Of a stretch of 64,000 nt of DNA, positions 17,544-26,508 are shown piece after piece. The translations under genes and the position numbers were made by a program. Under the pieces are notes generated by a model. It had not been told where the DNA came from, ran no database searches, and was given only the letters and a program-made list of their open reading frames with translations. The stretch comes from GCA-2684655 sp045105235 (GTDB taxonomy: Bacteria > Planctomycetota > UBA1135 > UBA2386), in contig JBGCDH010000029.1 of assembly GCA_045105235.1 (NCBI GenBank), forward strand, positions 12,781-76,780, written 5' to 3'. Position 1 is the stretch's first letter. The number at the start of each line of letters is the position of its first letter.

Positions 17544-19502
17544 ATGATCTGGCTTGAGTTGTTGATGGTCGCTCTGCTCGCGATGTTCGCGGCACTCTTC
17601 ATCCACGCGGCAATGGGCAAGGGGACCCCGGTGTCCGGCGTTCCAAAGCTGCTGTGGATGGTCGCGCTGCTCGCGTTGGACCCGCTGGTCGCAGCAGCCT
17701 ACGCCGTGTTCGGGGTCGCCGGCGTGGCGCGGCATGCGTCGTGGCGGCGCTGGCTGGTCTACAGCGCGTGCGCGCTGTCGCTGATGCTGCGCCTGTGGCC
17801 GCTGTCGGTTCCGCCGGATGGCGTCTACCCGAGAGACTCGGCCCATCCATCGGCGTTGCCGCCAGGATTGGACATCTCGCTGGCGGCCCAGATCGGCAGC
17901 ACCAACGGCTCGACCTCAAGCTCCCTTGGACGCGGCAACGGCTGGGTCATCCGAACTGCTGCCATCGTCGGCGATGGCCACCCGGTGTCGGCAGCATGCG
18001 TCGATCAAGTGGCCAATACGCTGCTGTCGCTCGGCGTGCGCAGCGTTCATTTCGTGCAGTCAGAAGATGCGCAGCCGGCACCCGCTGCCGACCTGCTGGT
18101 CTCGGTTTCTGTTCAAGACGTTTTTGCAGTCGACGTGCTGGCGGTCGCCCACTGGAGCGGAGTCGTTCGCGTCTCGATGGGCTACCGGCCATTCTCCGAC
18201 GACAACTGGGTGAGCGCGTATGACGGCTTCACCGACGCCGGCGGCGGCAGGCTTGGCGGCAGCTGGCGCATTTCGTCAACGCGTGTGGGCCCCGTCCTGG
18301 GCGCGGCACGCTACGAACACGCGGTCTCGCAGCTCACCGATCTCGCGCCATCGATTCGCGGAATGATCGGCGAAGCCCGCCCCGGCGGCCGCATCGAAAT
18401 ACGCGGCGAGGGCGTAGACGGAACCTGGCAAGAGCCCGGGCTCGATGCGCTACTGGCCCCCTATTCGCCTCGGCTGCTGGTTCGCGGCGCCGGCTTTCTC
18501 CGCGATGCTCAGGCCGTTTGGAAGGTCGACCTTGGCGATTCACCACGCGACGCGCTGCTCGCGATGGCCAAGCAACTGCGAGCCGAAGCTTGGCAACAGG
18601 TCACCGTCGGCGACTCGGGCCGCGCCAACGTATGGCGCCTGCACGCACGTCGCGACGTGGACGGCGATCGACACTACCTGCGCGTCATGCCCGCCATCGA
18701 CGAAACGCCGCAACAGAGCCCCGCACGCGCCGTTTTCGACGGCAAGGACGGATCTCCCCCAGAGCCCGACTTGCCGATGCAGTCGGGCTATATCGTTTGG
18801 TTTCACGACCGATTCGGCGACGATCGGCTCGGCGCGCTGGTCGAACGGTACCTCGATTCGAGAGAGGACGATTTCATGCTGCGCCTGCTCGGCAAGAGTG
18901 TGCCGGACGCGCGCTACGAGGAATGGCGCACGCAGGTTCTCGCCGGCGACGTGGGGGTCCAAAACCTGCTTTGCGTAGCCCGCAACGACAACAAGCGTGA
19001 GCGCCTCGAATCGGGGCAGGCACTGATCAAGATGGCATCATGGGTCGCGTCGCAAAGCCCTCAGACGAGCCTCGCCGAAGCAGAGCTGCGCAAGATGATC
19101 CAGTCCGCGGCCACCTCGAACAAGATCGCGCCTCTCGGACCAAAACAAGTCCCGCCCATGGACATGATCGAGCGTGGCGGGATTCCGATTCTGACCGACG
19201 AATGGCGTCAGATTCCCTACCTGGCACTTCAACATTCGAACGCCGGCAGCCAAGCCCCGCCCATGCGCCGCTTCGTCGTCATCGACCAGAAGGGCCAACC
19301 AACGCTGCTGCACATTGAGCGGATCGACACGAATGCCGAGGAACAAGGTCTTCGCATCGGGTCCGGCGGACGACATCGCGAAGTCCGCAAGGCATCCCAC
19401 CTAGACGCCGGCGTCGTGGGCGTCGACATGGAAGGCGGACGCTTCGAGGTGCGCAAAGTCGCGGAACACGTCGAGGTCCGCTGGCGCCCAACCATCAAGT
19501 GA
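17544..19502 (+). CDS. Membrane-anchored protein of unknown function
   Basis: A 652-residue protein. The first 100 residues hold three likely membrane helices (MIWLELLMVALLAMFAALFI, a second at LLWMVALLALDPLVAAAYAV, a third at WLVYSACALSLMLRLWPL). The second resembles the short hydrophobic N-terminal segment of phospholipase D-type membrane proteins. The remaining 550 residues are soluble, without signature motifs I recognise, and presumably sit outside the cytoplasm or on its face. I chose the ATG at 17544 because upstream residues in that frame are read across the previous gene. A GTG one codon earlier is an alternative. The gene stands alone between a secreted-protein remnant and the convergent Amt-kinase gene. 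No function is proposed. Confidence 0.6.
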   Translation: MIWLELLMVALLAMFAALFIHAAMGKGTPVSGVPKLLWMVALLALDPLVAAAYAVFGVAGVARHASWRRWLVYSACALSLMLRLWPLSVPPDGVYPRDSAHPSALPPGLDISLAAQIGSTNGSTSSSLGRGNGWVIRTAAIVGDGHPVSAACVDQVANTLLSLGVRSVHFVQSEDAQPAPAADLLVSVSVQDVFAVDVLAVAHWSGVVRVSMGYRPFSDDNWVSAYDGFTDAGGGRLGGSWRISSTRVGPVLGAARYEHAVSQLTDLAPSIRGMIGEARPGGRIEIRGEGVDGTWQEPGLDALLAPYSPRLLVRGAGFLRDAQAVWKVDLGDSPRDALLAMAKQLRAEAWQQVTVGDSGRANVWRLHARRDVDGDRHYLRVMPAIDETPQQSPARAVFDGKDGSPPEPDLPMQSGYIVWFHDRFGDDRLGALVERYLDSREDDFMLRLLGKSVPDARYEEWRTQVLAGDVGVQNLLCVARNDNKRERLESGQALIKMASWVASQSPQTSLAEAELRKMIQSAATSNKIAPLGPKQVPPMDMIERGGIPILTDEWRQIPYLALQHSNAGSQAPPMRRFVVIDQKGQPTLLHIERIDTNAEEQGLRIGSGGRHREVRKASHLDAGVVGVDMEGGRFEVRKVAEHVEVRWRPTIK

Positions 19503-19550
19503 GCGCTGCAGTCAGCGACCGCGCGATCATCTGGGCCGCCGACCGAGCTT

Positions 19551-22145
19551 CTATCGCTGCGGCGCTCGCAACACGCTTCGAATCACGCCCTCGAACGCGG
19601 CTCGATCGATGGGCTTGGTCGCGTAGTCGTCGCAGCCGGCCTCGATGCACTGTTCTCGATCGCCACTCATCGCATTGGCTGTAAGCGCCACGATCGGAAC
19701 GCGCACGCCCTCAGAGCGCAGCTGCCTAGCCGCCGCATAGCCGTCGAGAACCGGCATCTGCATATCCAAGAAGATCAGATCGAAGGGCTGGCCTTCCGCC
19801 TCGCGTTCGATCACGGCATCCACGGCACGCTTCCCATCCTCAACCGTCTCCACATCAAAGCCCAGGCGCTTGAGGATCACTCCAATGAGTCTGCGGTTGG
19901 TGTTCACATCATCCGCTAGCAGCACTCGTCCGGCCAAGGCTTCCTGCCGCGAACTCCCGCCTTCGACGCTCGGCACGCTGGATCGCCGGACGACATCGGG
20001 AGCAGCGTCGTGCTTCGGATCCGCAAACGACACGGCCACGGGATCAAACGTCAAGGTGAACGTGCTGCCACGCCCCTCTCGAGACTGCACCTCAATGCCG
20101 CCGCCAAGCGCCTCGGCAAAGTACTTCGAAATCGTCAGGCCAAGTCCCGTGCCGCCAAAGCGTCGCGTCGTCGAAGTGTCTGCCTGCACGAATGGACGAA
20201 AGAGGCCGGCCTTCACTTCGGACGTGATGCCGATTCCCGTGTCCATCACAGCGATGCGGATCATCGGTGGACTCTGGGATTGGTCACAGCTCATCCGCAC
20301 GCGCACTTCGCCTTCGGCTGTGAACTTGATCGCATTGCCGACCAAATTCATCAGGATCTGACGGAGCCGAAGCGGGTCGACCAAGACCGTCTCCGGCACC
20401 GATCCGATGCTCTCCGTTTCGAGCCGTAGCCCTTTCTCGTCGGCACGCACACGCAGAATCGACGTCACTTCCTGCAACAGCCCGCCGAGCGCCACCTCGA
20501 CGCGTTCGATGGTCATCTTCCCGGATTCAATCTTGGACAAGTCCAAAACATCGTTGATCAAAGCCAGCAGGTGCTTGCCGTTGCCCCGGATGATCTCGAG
20601 ATAGCTCGCCTGATCCTCGGCCGCGACTCCCGCATCCATGAGCAAATCCGTGTAGCCGAGAATCGCCGTCATCGGCGTGCGAATCTCGTGGCTCATGTTG
20701 GCCAGAAAATCGCTCTTCGCAACGCTCGCAGACTCTGCCGCCACCTTGGCCGCTTCCAGTTTCGCCTGCGTCTCGCGGAGACTTGAAACGTCCGTTACCG
20801 AGGCTTCCAGCGCCGAGATCAAGCGGTTGTGCCACTCCGCAATCTGCCCCACTTCCGTGAATGGCTCGACCGGCGCGCGCAGAGACAGGTCTCGTGTGGC
20901 GGCTTGCGTTTCGAGGTGGTCCACAAAGTCCACGAGCTCCGTTCGCGCACGGTGCTCGCTGACATTGAGCCCTGCTGATTCGTCGGCAGACGACACGCGA
21001 AGAGCATGAATGCGGTTCAAGAGCAGCAGTCCCACCGCAGTTGGCAGAAACGCAACGGCGCCGCATGCGACGACGCCGAGCGCCTGGACTCCGAGCTGTT
21101 CCAGCGTGCCCAACCCGGTCCCCAGGCGCAGCGGATCGGCAAAAAGCGCCACCGCCAACGTCCCCCAAACCCCAGCGGCCAAGTGCACCGGCACAGCAGC
21201 TACCGCATCGTCCCAACGCAAGCGAACCATCGCCGCGGCGGCTGCGAATGCGACCAGCGCGCCAACGGCCCCCACGAATACGGCCGATGCCGTGTCAAAT
21301 GCATGGCAGCCGGCCGTGACCGCAACGAGGCCGCCCAACACGCCGTTGATGACCGACGTAGGGTGCACGAAACCCTGCACCAACCGCCCGATCGCGAGGT
21401 GCGCGATCAGCCCCCCACAACCACCGAGGATCGTGTTGCCAACAATGCCCGGAACCGCCGCAGTGAGGCCCAGGGTGCTGCCACCGTTGAAGCCAATCCA
21501 CCCGAACCAAAGCAGGATGACGCCGAGCATCGCCTGCGGCAAACTGCTGCCGCAGACCTCTCGGTTCGGGGCACCGGCGCTCGCGAAGCGCCCCAGCCTG
21601 GGCCCGACGACAAGGACTGCTGCCAAGGCCGCCCAGCCCCCTACGCCGTGCACGACCGTGCTCCCCGCGAAGTCGACAAAGCCAAGCGTGGCAAGCCAAC
21701 CCGGCTGGCCGCCCAGCACCCCACCCCACGCCCAGTGCCCAAAGACCGGATAGACGGCGACCGAGATGAACAGCGCCGCAAGGAGGTAGGCCGAGAAGCG
21801 AAGTCGCTCCGCCACGGCACCGGAGAGGATCGTCACCGCCGTGCCGCAGAACACCGCCTGAAACACAAAGAATGACGCCTGGTTCGCACCGATTGCCGAG
21901 ATGTCCGGCAAGAACGCGGACGCGCCGATCCATCCCGACGCACTCTCGCCAAACATCAAGCCAAAGCCCACCCCCCAAAAGGCGAGGATGCAGACGGCAA
22001 AGTCGGCCAAGTTTTTGACCGCAACGTTGATGGAGTTCTTCGTCCGGGTCAGCCCAGCTTCGAGACACAAGAACCCGCCCTGCATCAGCAGAACCAGGGC
22101 CGTTGCGATCAGCAGCCACAGCGTATCGAGTTCGGAATGCTCCAT
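19551..22145 (-). CDS. Ammonium transporter domain fused to histidine kinase and receiver
   Basis: An 864-residue membrane sensor. Residues 1-410 are an Amt/Rh-type domain with about 11 membrane helices, including FQAVFCGTAVTILSGAVAER and the two pore histidines of the family, His166 in DFAGSTVVHGVGGW and His321 in VPVHLAAGVWGT. A linker leads to a HisKA domain (MSHEIRTP, His486), an ATPase domain (LMNLVGNAIKF, DTGIGI, FGGTGLGLTI) and a receiver (FLDMQMPVLDG, Asp794). This is the architecture of the Amt sensor kinase Ks-Amt5 described from the planctomycete Kuenenia, so it most likely senses extracellular ammonium and signals by phosphorelay. Both pore histidines are kept, so transport cannot be excluded. 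The ATG at 22145 is preferred over the longer frame because the extra 45 residues are not Amt-like. No P-II gene is adjacent. Confidence 0.9.
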   Translation of the reverse strand: MEHSELDTLWLLIATALVLLMQGGFLCLEAGLTRTKNSINVAVKNLADFAVCILAFWGVGFGLMFGESASGWIGASAFLPDISAIGANQASFFVFQAVFCGTAVTILSGAVAERLRFSAYLLAALFISVAVYPVFGHWAWGGVLGGQPGWLATLGFVDFAGSTVVHGVGGWAALAAVLVVGPRLGRFASAGAPNREVCGSSLPQAMLGVILLWFGWIGFNGGSTLGLTAAVPGIVGNTILGGCGGLIAHLAIGRLVQGFVHPTSVINGVLGGLVAVTAGCHAFDTASAVFVGAVGALVAFAAAAAMVRLRWDDAVAAVPVHLAAGVWGTLAVALFADPLRLGTGLGTLEQLGVQALGVVACGAVAFLPTAVGLLLLNRIHALRVSSADESAGLNVSEHRARTELVDFVDHLETQAATRDLSLRAPVEPFTEVGQIAEWHNRLISALEASVTDVSSLRETQAKLEAAKVAAESASVAKSDFLANMSHEIRTPMTAILGYTDLLMDAGVAAEDQASYLEIIRGNGKHLLALINDVLDLSKIESGKMTIERVEVALGGLLQEVTSILRVRADEKGLRLETESIGSVPETVLVDPLRLRQILMNLVGNAIKFTAEGEVRVRMSCDQSQSPPMIRIAVMDTGIGITSEVKAGLFRPFVQADTSTTRRFGGTGLGLTISKYFAEALGGGIEVQSREGRGSTFTLTFDPVAVSFADPKHDAAPDVVRRSSVPSVEGGSSRQEALAGRVLLADDVNTNRRLIGVILKRLGFDVETVEDGKRAVDAVIEREAEGQPFDLIFLDMQMPVLDGYAAARQLRSEGVRVPIVALTANAMSGDREQCIEAGCDDYATKPIDRAAFEGVIRSVLRAPQR

Positions 22146-22241
22146 ATAAGCTCGATCCGGCAGCGTCCGCACCGTGCGAGAAAAGGGGTCATCGGGATAT
22201 GCCCGCGCCCAAATGAAGCGCTTCCGGCTGCTGCTTTTCCC

Positions 22242-22272
22242 AACACCGCCACAGCCAGAACACCGCCACAGC
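22242..22272. repeat. 17-bp period tandem repeat
   Basis: AACACCGCCACAGC occurs at 22242-22255 and again at 22259-22272 with a three-base spacer, in the gap upstream of the Amt-kinase gene. Confidence 0.7.
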
Positions 22273-22282
22273 AACGACACCT

Positions 22283-22299
22283 CAGATGCACGACACTAG
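22283..22299 (-). repeat. Dispersed intergenic motif, copy B
   Basis: CAGATGCACGACACTAG, read on the minus strand as CTAGTGTCGTGCATCTG. It shares at least 14 of its bases with copies at 12004, 28558 and 44016. It lies about 150 bases downstream of the CvpA-like gene and upstream of the Amt-kinase gene, both on the minus strand. Confidence 0.5.
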
Positions 22300-22444
22300 C
22301 AGTCGCTGTGTGACGCAGACAGATGCAGGGTCATGCGTGAGTCCGCGGCGGGGCCGGCCCGGCGGGTCGCTACAGGCCTGTCTCTTGAAACGCCGCGACG
22401 AACCAACGCCGCGAGCGTCGCCGCGGCCCGCCGTCCTACCGACG

Positions 22445-23374
22445 CTACCGATCCCGATCGAGCATGTTCGCTGCGCTCATCTCATCCACACAGGCGCGAA
22501 GCTGCGCCGCCAACGCCGTCGGACGCCATCCAGCAAGCAGCCCCCGCGCTTCCCCCCTCGCCACCAACGACACCAGCAGTCGGTTGCGCTGCAGCCGGTA
22601 AAGGGCCGTCACATCGCCGTTGCGCAGAGCGCGTAGATCACACCGAAAACCGGGGTCACAGCAGAGCTCTTGATAGCCTGGCAAACGCGACCATTCCAAC
22701 CAAGCTTGCTTCGCCACCAGCTGCTGGCACAGCTCAGGCGGAGTATTGAGCAAATCGATTGTCGCCTGGCACTCTTCGGAGACAGATCCAACGATTGGCA
22801 GGTGGCGCACGAACCCGCGCTGGGCGATACGCAAGAGGTCTTGCAGACCTACCGCGCTCTTGGCCGCAGGCTTCTCGCTCTTCGCGCCCCCCGAACCAAC
22901 CATGCGCGCTGCAGCAGCCCCTTCCGGAGTCCTGGCCTGATCTCTGGCTTTTGCTGCGACGGGTGCAACTGCCTGAGCACACGCACCAACCGCCACATCC
23001 ACGAGCGTCCAGCCCCAGGCAGCAACGTACAGGCCCAGCGCACCGCCAAGCAGGCCGCCAGCAACGCGATTGGTCATGCTGGCATCCACCGCGGGGGCGG
23101 ACCAGACGCGGACAAGCACAACTCTGCAGACCACAAGAGCCACCAGAGCACCCACCAGCGGCGTCAGCAGACCGAACGGCTGAAACAGCTGCGCCCGCCA
23201 GGCAGCCCAGCCGACGGCACATGCGATCACGGCCGAACACGCCAGCAACGCGAGCGAGCGCCCCAGCGCCCGACCGCCTTGGCCGGCGCCGACCACGGCG
23301 AACAGCGTCACCACGCAAGCGGTCGGAACGAGCACCCACACGATCACGGCTACAGGTCCTTCACTTGCAGCCAC
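22445..23374 (-). CDS. CvpA-like membrane protein with soluble C-terminus
   Basis: A 309-residue protein. The N-terminal 140 residues have four hydrophobic helices with Gly-rich turns (VVGAGQGGRALGRSLALLAC, LLTPLVGALVALVVCRVVLV, NRVAGGLLGGALGLYVAAWG), the pattern of CvpA/colicin V production-type membrane proteins. An Ala/Lys-rich linker follows (about 141-175), then a helical 130-residue soluble domain with a Cys pair in YQELCCDPGFRCDLRALRNG. The 5' end overlaps the 3' end of the upstream gene by 25 bases, so the pair is an operon and probably translationally coupled; a GTG start a few codons in would shorten the overlap. The role is unknown. Confidence 0.65.
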   Translation of the reverse strand: MAASEGPVAVIVWVLVPTACVVTLFAVVGAGQGGRALGRSLALLACSAVIACAVGWAAWRAQLFQPFGLLTPLVGALVALVVCRVVLVRVWSAPAVDASMTNRVAGGLLGGALGLYVAAWGWTLVDVAVGACAQAVAPVAAKARDQARTPEGAAAARMVGSGGAKSEKPAAKSAVGLQDLLRIAQRGFVRHLPIVGSVSEECQATIDLLNTPPELCQQLVAKQAWLEWSRLPGYQELCCDPGFRCDLRALRNGDVTALYRLQRNRLLVSLVARGEARGLLAGWRPTALAAQLRACVDEMSAANMLDRDR

Positions 23375-25428
23375 GCGTGGGTGATTTCGATCCCATCCGA
23401 AATCCAGGTCCGGCTTGTATAGGTCCGCATCGCGGCGAGTGCTGTGGCGATACGGGGCAAACTCAGGCGAACAAACTGCTCAGTACGCCGATCGAGGCCT
23501 CCGGAAGCGCCGAGCATCGCCATCGCGCTATTGAGATTTGTCGCCAATAGCTCGCTAACACGAGCCACATCGACATACATCGCAGCCCCCGCACTCTTGC
23601 GGAGATCCACCTTGCCCGATGGCGCTTGGTAGCGCGCGACCAACTGGTTGAGCAGCACTCGCTCCGAGAGGCTCCACACAAGCCGTGAGTCCGACGTAGC
23701 GACCGTCGACCGCATGCCCAGGCTTGCCAACGCGGAACCGTCGTAGAGCGCGGCCACGTCTACGCCTTGCGCTCGAACGGCCTGTTCGAACGTCCGCCGA
23801 ACCTCGGCACAGGCCGACCGAAATTGCTTCTTGTCGCGAAGTTCGTGCACCACCGAAGGCGATGGGATTTGCCAGGACTGCCCGGCGATCATCGCAGCTT
23901 GCGCGTCGCCCGACGGCGCGTGGAGAGCCACCAGGCCGGAACTGCCAACGGCAGGCAGCAGTCGATTGGACGTCGCATCGTGCAGATCCCGGATCAACGG
24001 CAGGAAGAGCTGTTCAAACTGCTCGTATTCGTCTCGATCACCGCCGGCCAGCATCGGAACCTTGTAGTCCTCAAAGTAGGAGTAGGCGGTCCGGCACCAT
24101 TTGGCGAGTCGCCTGTAGTCCGACAGCAGCGACTTCGAGCGCGAGGCATAAAAAAGCAAAGGCGCGTCGCCCGCACTGGCGATCACGTCCAGCGGCGCGG
24201 ACGAATCGAGATGCCCGACGAGCGCCGCGCGAAACGAGTAGGACTCGATTCCATGATCCAAGAAGGCAATAGACGTCTCCGCGCGAGCCGGCCCGTAGGC
24301 AGCACCAAGGTCTTGCCAAAGCGCCCGTAGGTCGTCGCGCAGACGTTTTGTGAAGCCTTCGGGCAGCGGCTCGCCATTCTGCATGCTCGCCGTTTCCACC
24401 GAGTCAACGAGGAACTCCGCACTGTCTGGATCGATCGGCTGCCGCTCACTCAGCTCGGAGCAGATGTAGCTGAGCGAGGCAACGCCCGGGCGGCAGACCT
24501 CGCGCACCGAGGCGAAAGCGCTCGACTGCGCCAAGCATTTTTCGACACCCAGCTGCTCGAGCTGCCGAGTGTCTGGGCCAACCGAGGCCAGCAGATAGTC
24601 GCCGCGAATGCCGAGCGCAACGGCGAACGGCTTCGCCCCAAATGCCTCGAGCCGCTTCGCAAGGTCGCCTCCTTGCTCTTTGCTCGTCGCTCGCAAGCTG
24701 CGAAGGAGCTGCGGATCGACAAAGCTATCAAAGCGCAGTTGCAGCACGTAGAAACGACCGCCGGCGATGCTTCGCTCCACAACGGAAGCGGGTAGCACGT
24801 CGCGCACGGAGCCGACAAATTCGGCCAGCCACTTGCCCGCCTGCTCCGGCTCGGCCACTCGGCCGCCGAACAGAGCGCCCGGCAGAGAAAGCTGCATCAT
24901 ACGCTTCACGGCCAGTTGCTGAGCCTCTCGATCCCGATCTCCCCGCGACGGCCCCGGCCCCCGCAAGCCCTCCTGCGCACCGAGCAAGAAGGCATCGGCG
25001 TAGAGGCTGCTTAGCTGGGCGATGAAGTTCCGCCATCGCCCATCGAGGCAGAGAAAGACTTCTTCTGAAGCCATCTGCAGCAGCAACTCGACGCCGTCGT
25101 CGACCAGAACGAGGTCGTCGCGAACTTGCTCGAGGTTCTGCGCGAACGGAGAACGGCTCCAGGCTGCCTCAGCGGCAAGCCACAGCGGCGTGCTGGCAAC
25201 CTGCCTCCAGGCGCGACTTGTCGCGATCGCTTCCACCTGCTCCGCCAATCGCATCGCGCTCCAAAAGCCCGCACTTGTCGACGGCACCCAATTGGCAGCG
25301 CCGAGAACATCCGTTGCCTGCGGCGAAGACGCCTCTTGGCGAACAGCAGGCGCCTGGCCCATAGCCGAAATCGCGCACGCTGCAGCCAGCGCGAGGGGCT
25401 CGAAACAACGACGTAGGTTCATCTGCAT
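23350..25428 (-). CDS. Large exported protein of unknown function
   Basis: A 692-residue protein with a signal peptide ending AISAMG before Gln. The mature chain has no motif I recognise. It looks like a soluble alpha/beta protein with segments such as FYVLQLRFDSFVDPQLLRSL, KPFAVALGIRGDYLLASVGP and RVLLNQLVARYQAPSGKVDL, reminiscent of large exported proteins known from planctomycete genomes. It is the first gene of a two-gene operon with the CvpA-like protein, whose start lies within its last codons, so the two products may work together at the membrane. Two nearby starts (MQM at the first and third codons) are possible. Confidence 0.6.
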   Translation of the reverse strand: MQMNLRRCFEPLALAAACAISAMGQAPAVRQEASSPQATDVLGAANWVPSTSAGFWSAMRLAEQVEAIATSRAWRQVASTPLWLAAEAAWSRSPFAQNLEQVRDDLVLVDDGVELLLQMASEEVFLCLDGRWRNFIAQLSSLYADAFLLGAQEGLRGPGPSRGDRDREAQQLAVKRMMQLSLPGALFGGRVAEPEQAGKWLAEFVGSVRDVLPASVVERSIAGGRFYVLQLRFDSFVDPQLLRSLRATSKEQGGDLAKRLEAFGAKPFAVALGIRGDYLLASVGPDTRQLEQLGVEKCLAQSSAFASVREVCRPGVASLSYICSELSERQPIDPDSAEFLVDSVETASMQNGEPLPEGFTKRLRDDLRALWQDLGAAYGPARAETSIAFLDHGIESYSFRAALVGHLDSSAPLDVIASAGDAPLLFYASRSKSLLSDYRRLAKWCRTAYSYFEDYKVPMLAGGDRDEYEQFEQLFLPLIRDLHDATSNRLLPAVGSSGLVALHAPSGDAQAAMIAGQSWQIPSPSVVHELRDKKQFRSACAEVRRTFEQAVRAQGVDVAALYDGSALASLGMRSTVATSDSRLVWSLSERVLLNQLVARYQAPSGKVDLRKSAGAAMYVDVARVSELLATNLNSAMAMLGASGGLDRRTEQFVRLSLPRIATALAAMRTYTSRTWISDGIEITHAWLQVKDL

Positions 25429-25633
25429 AGGGCTTCCCTCGACTCGATCCAGCTTCGCAGATCGATCCCTCGGTGCCTAGACCTAGAAAACTCGAACGAA
25501 TGCCAACTCAGAGGAAGGCCCAATCGGGGGAGCGCAAGGGACGGAGTTGGGCCAGACTCACCACCCGACGCCGCGGCATGCAATCCGCGCTCTCGCCAAG
25601 CGGAGCGAATTTCATGCAGCCATATGGTTGCAC

Positions 25634-26092
25634 ATGGAAACACCCAACACCGACAGCATCGTCAAGCACGTCACGCTTGCCGCAAGCCCAACCCGCATAC
25701 GGAAAGCCATCGCCAACTCAGACGAGTTTGGCCAGTGCTTTGGCGTCAACCTCCAGGGCACGTTTCGCGTTGGCGAGACCACAGGCGGCATGATCACGCA
25801 CACCGGTTGTGAGCACCTTACGTTTCATGTCACAGTGACGCGCATGGAGCCCGAATGCCTCCTGGCGTTTCGCTGGTCCCCCTATGCGGTTGAACCCGCC
25901 ACGTTCGACTCGGAGTCCCCCACGACCCTGGTCGAGTTCCGTGTCGAACCCGCAGGCAGCGGTACACACCTGACAATCACCGAGTCCGGCTTTGACGCGC
26001 TTCCCGCCGAGCACCGATCCGAGTGCTTTTTGCGGAACGAAGACGGATGGGCCGTGCAAATCCACAACGTCCAGCATCACGTCGATGGCTAG
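25634..26092 (+). CDS. SRPBCC/AHSA1-type protein
   Basis: A 152-residue protein of the START/SRPBCC fold, AHSA1-like group, which binds hydrophobic ligands in a helix-grip pocket. The pattern is family-like: KHVTLAASPTRIRKAIANSD at the start, then FRWSPYAVEP, TLVEFRVEPAGSGTHLTITESGF and the Trp-rich end DGWAVQIHNVQHHV. I start at the ATG at 25634; the frame from 25547 adds an unrelated leader. Its stop overlaps the start of an ArsR regulator by 8 bases. This SRPBCC-ArsR pairing is common and often stress- or ligand-responsive. The ligand is unknown. Confidence 0.8.
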   Translation: METPNTDSIVKHVTLAASPTRIRKAIANSDEFGQCFGVNLQGTFRVGETTGGMITHTGCEHLTFHVTVTRMEPECLLAFRWSPYAVEPATFDSESPTTLVEFRVEPAGSGTHLTITESGFDALPAEHRSECFLRNEDGWAVQIHNVQHHVDG

Positions 26093-26426
26093 GCCGTTTT
26101 CGATCGCGCGGGCCCGCGAAGCGGCGCCGCTGTTCGCAGCGCTTGGAGACCCGACCCGACTCGCGCTCGTGGCACTGCTTTCCAATGGCGGGCCGACTTC
26201 GATCGGAGCGCTAGCGGCGCACGTTGACGTCTCGCGGCAAGCTGTAGCCAAGCACCTCGAGCTGCTCGCGGACGTAGGACTCGTGCGCGGATCGCGCAGC
26301 GGACGCGAACACATTTGGGAACTGAAGCCCAAGCGGCTCGCCACGGGCCAAGGCTATCTCGCTCGCATAGATGCGCAGTGGGACGCCGCGGTCGAGCGAC
26401 TCAATTTCTTCTTGGATGAGGAATGA
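26085..26426 (+). CDS. ArsR-family transcriptional regulator
   Basis: A 113-residue winged helix-turn-helix repressor. The core reads LFAALGDPTRLALVALLSNG, then SIGALAAHVDVSRQAVAKHLELLADVGLV and a wing GSRSGREHIWELKP. The metal-binding Cys pair of classic ArsR/SmtB sensors is absent, so it probably answers to something other than arsenic or zinc. The ATG at 26085 overlaps the stop of the SRPBCC gene, and the two are surely co-transcribed. It most likely represses its own operon and perhaps the serine hydrolase gene downstream. Confidence 0.85.
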   Translation: MARPFSIARAREAAPLFAALGDPTRLALVALLSNGGPTSIGALAAHVDVSRQAVAKHLELLADVGLVRGSRSGREHIWELKPKRLATGQGYLARIDAQWDAAVERLNFFLDEE

Positions 26427-26508
26427 TGCACGGCCCGACCAACGTGAATTTCCGAGTTCGTCGGCCGATCGCGACAAAGTCGGCGGTGCTTCGTCCACCC
26501 ACGGCGGC

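Noticed and set aside
22196..22260. Similarity of a spacer segment to the start of the serine hydrolase gene at 31140
   Set aside because: Only a short stretch around ATGCCCGCGCCC and CCGGCTGC is shared; could be chance in GC-rich DNA or a tiny gene relic, too short to claim.
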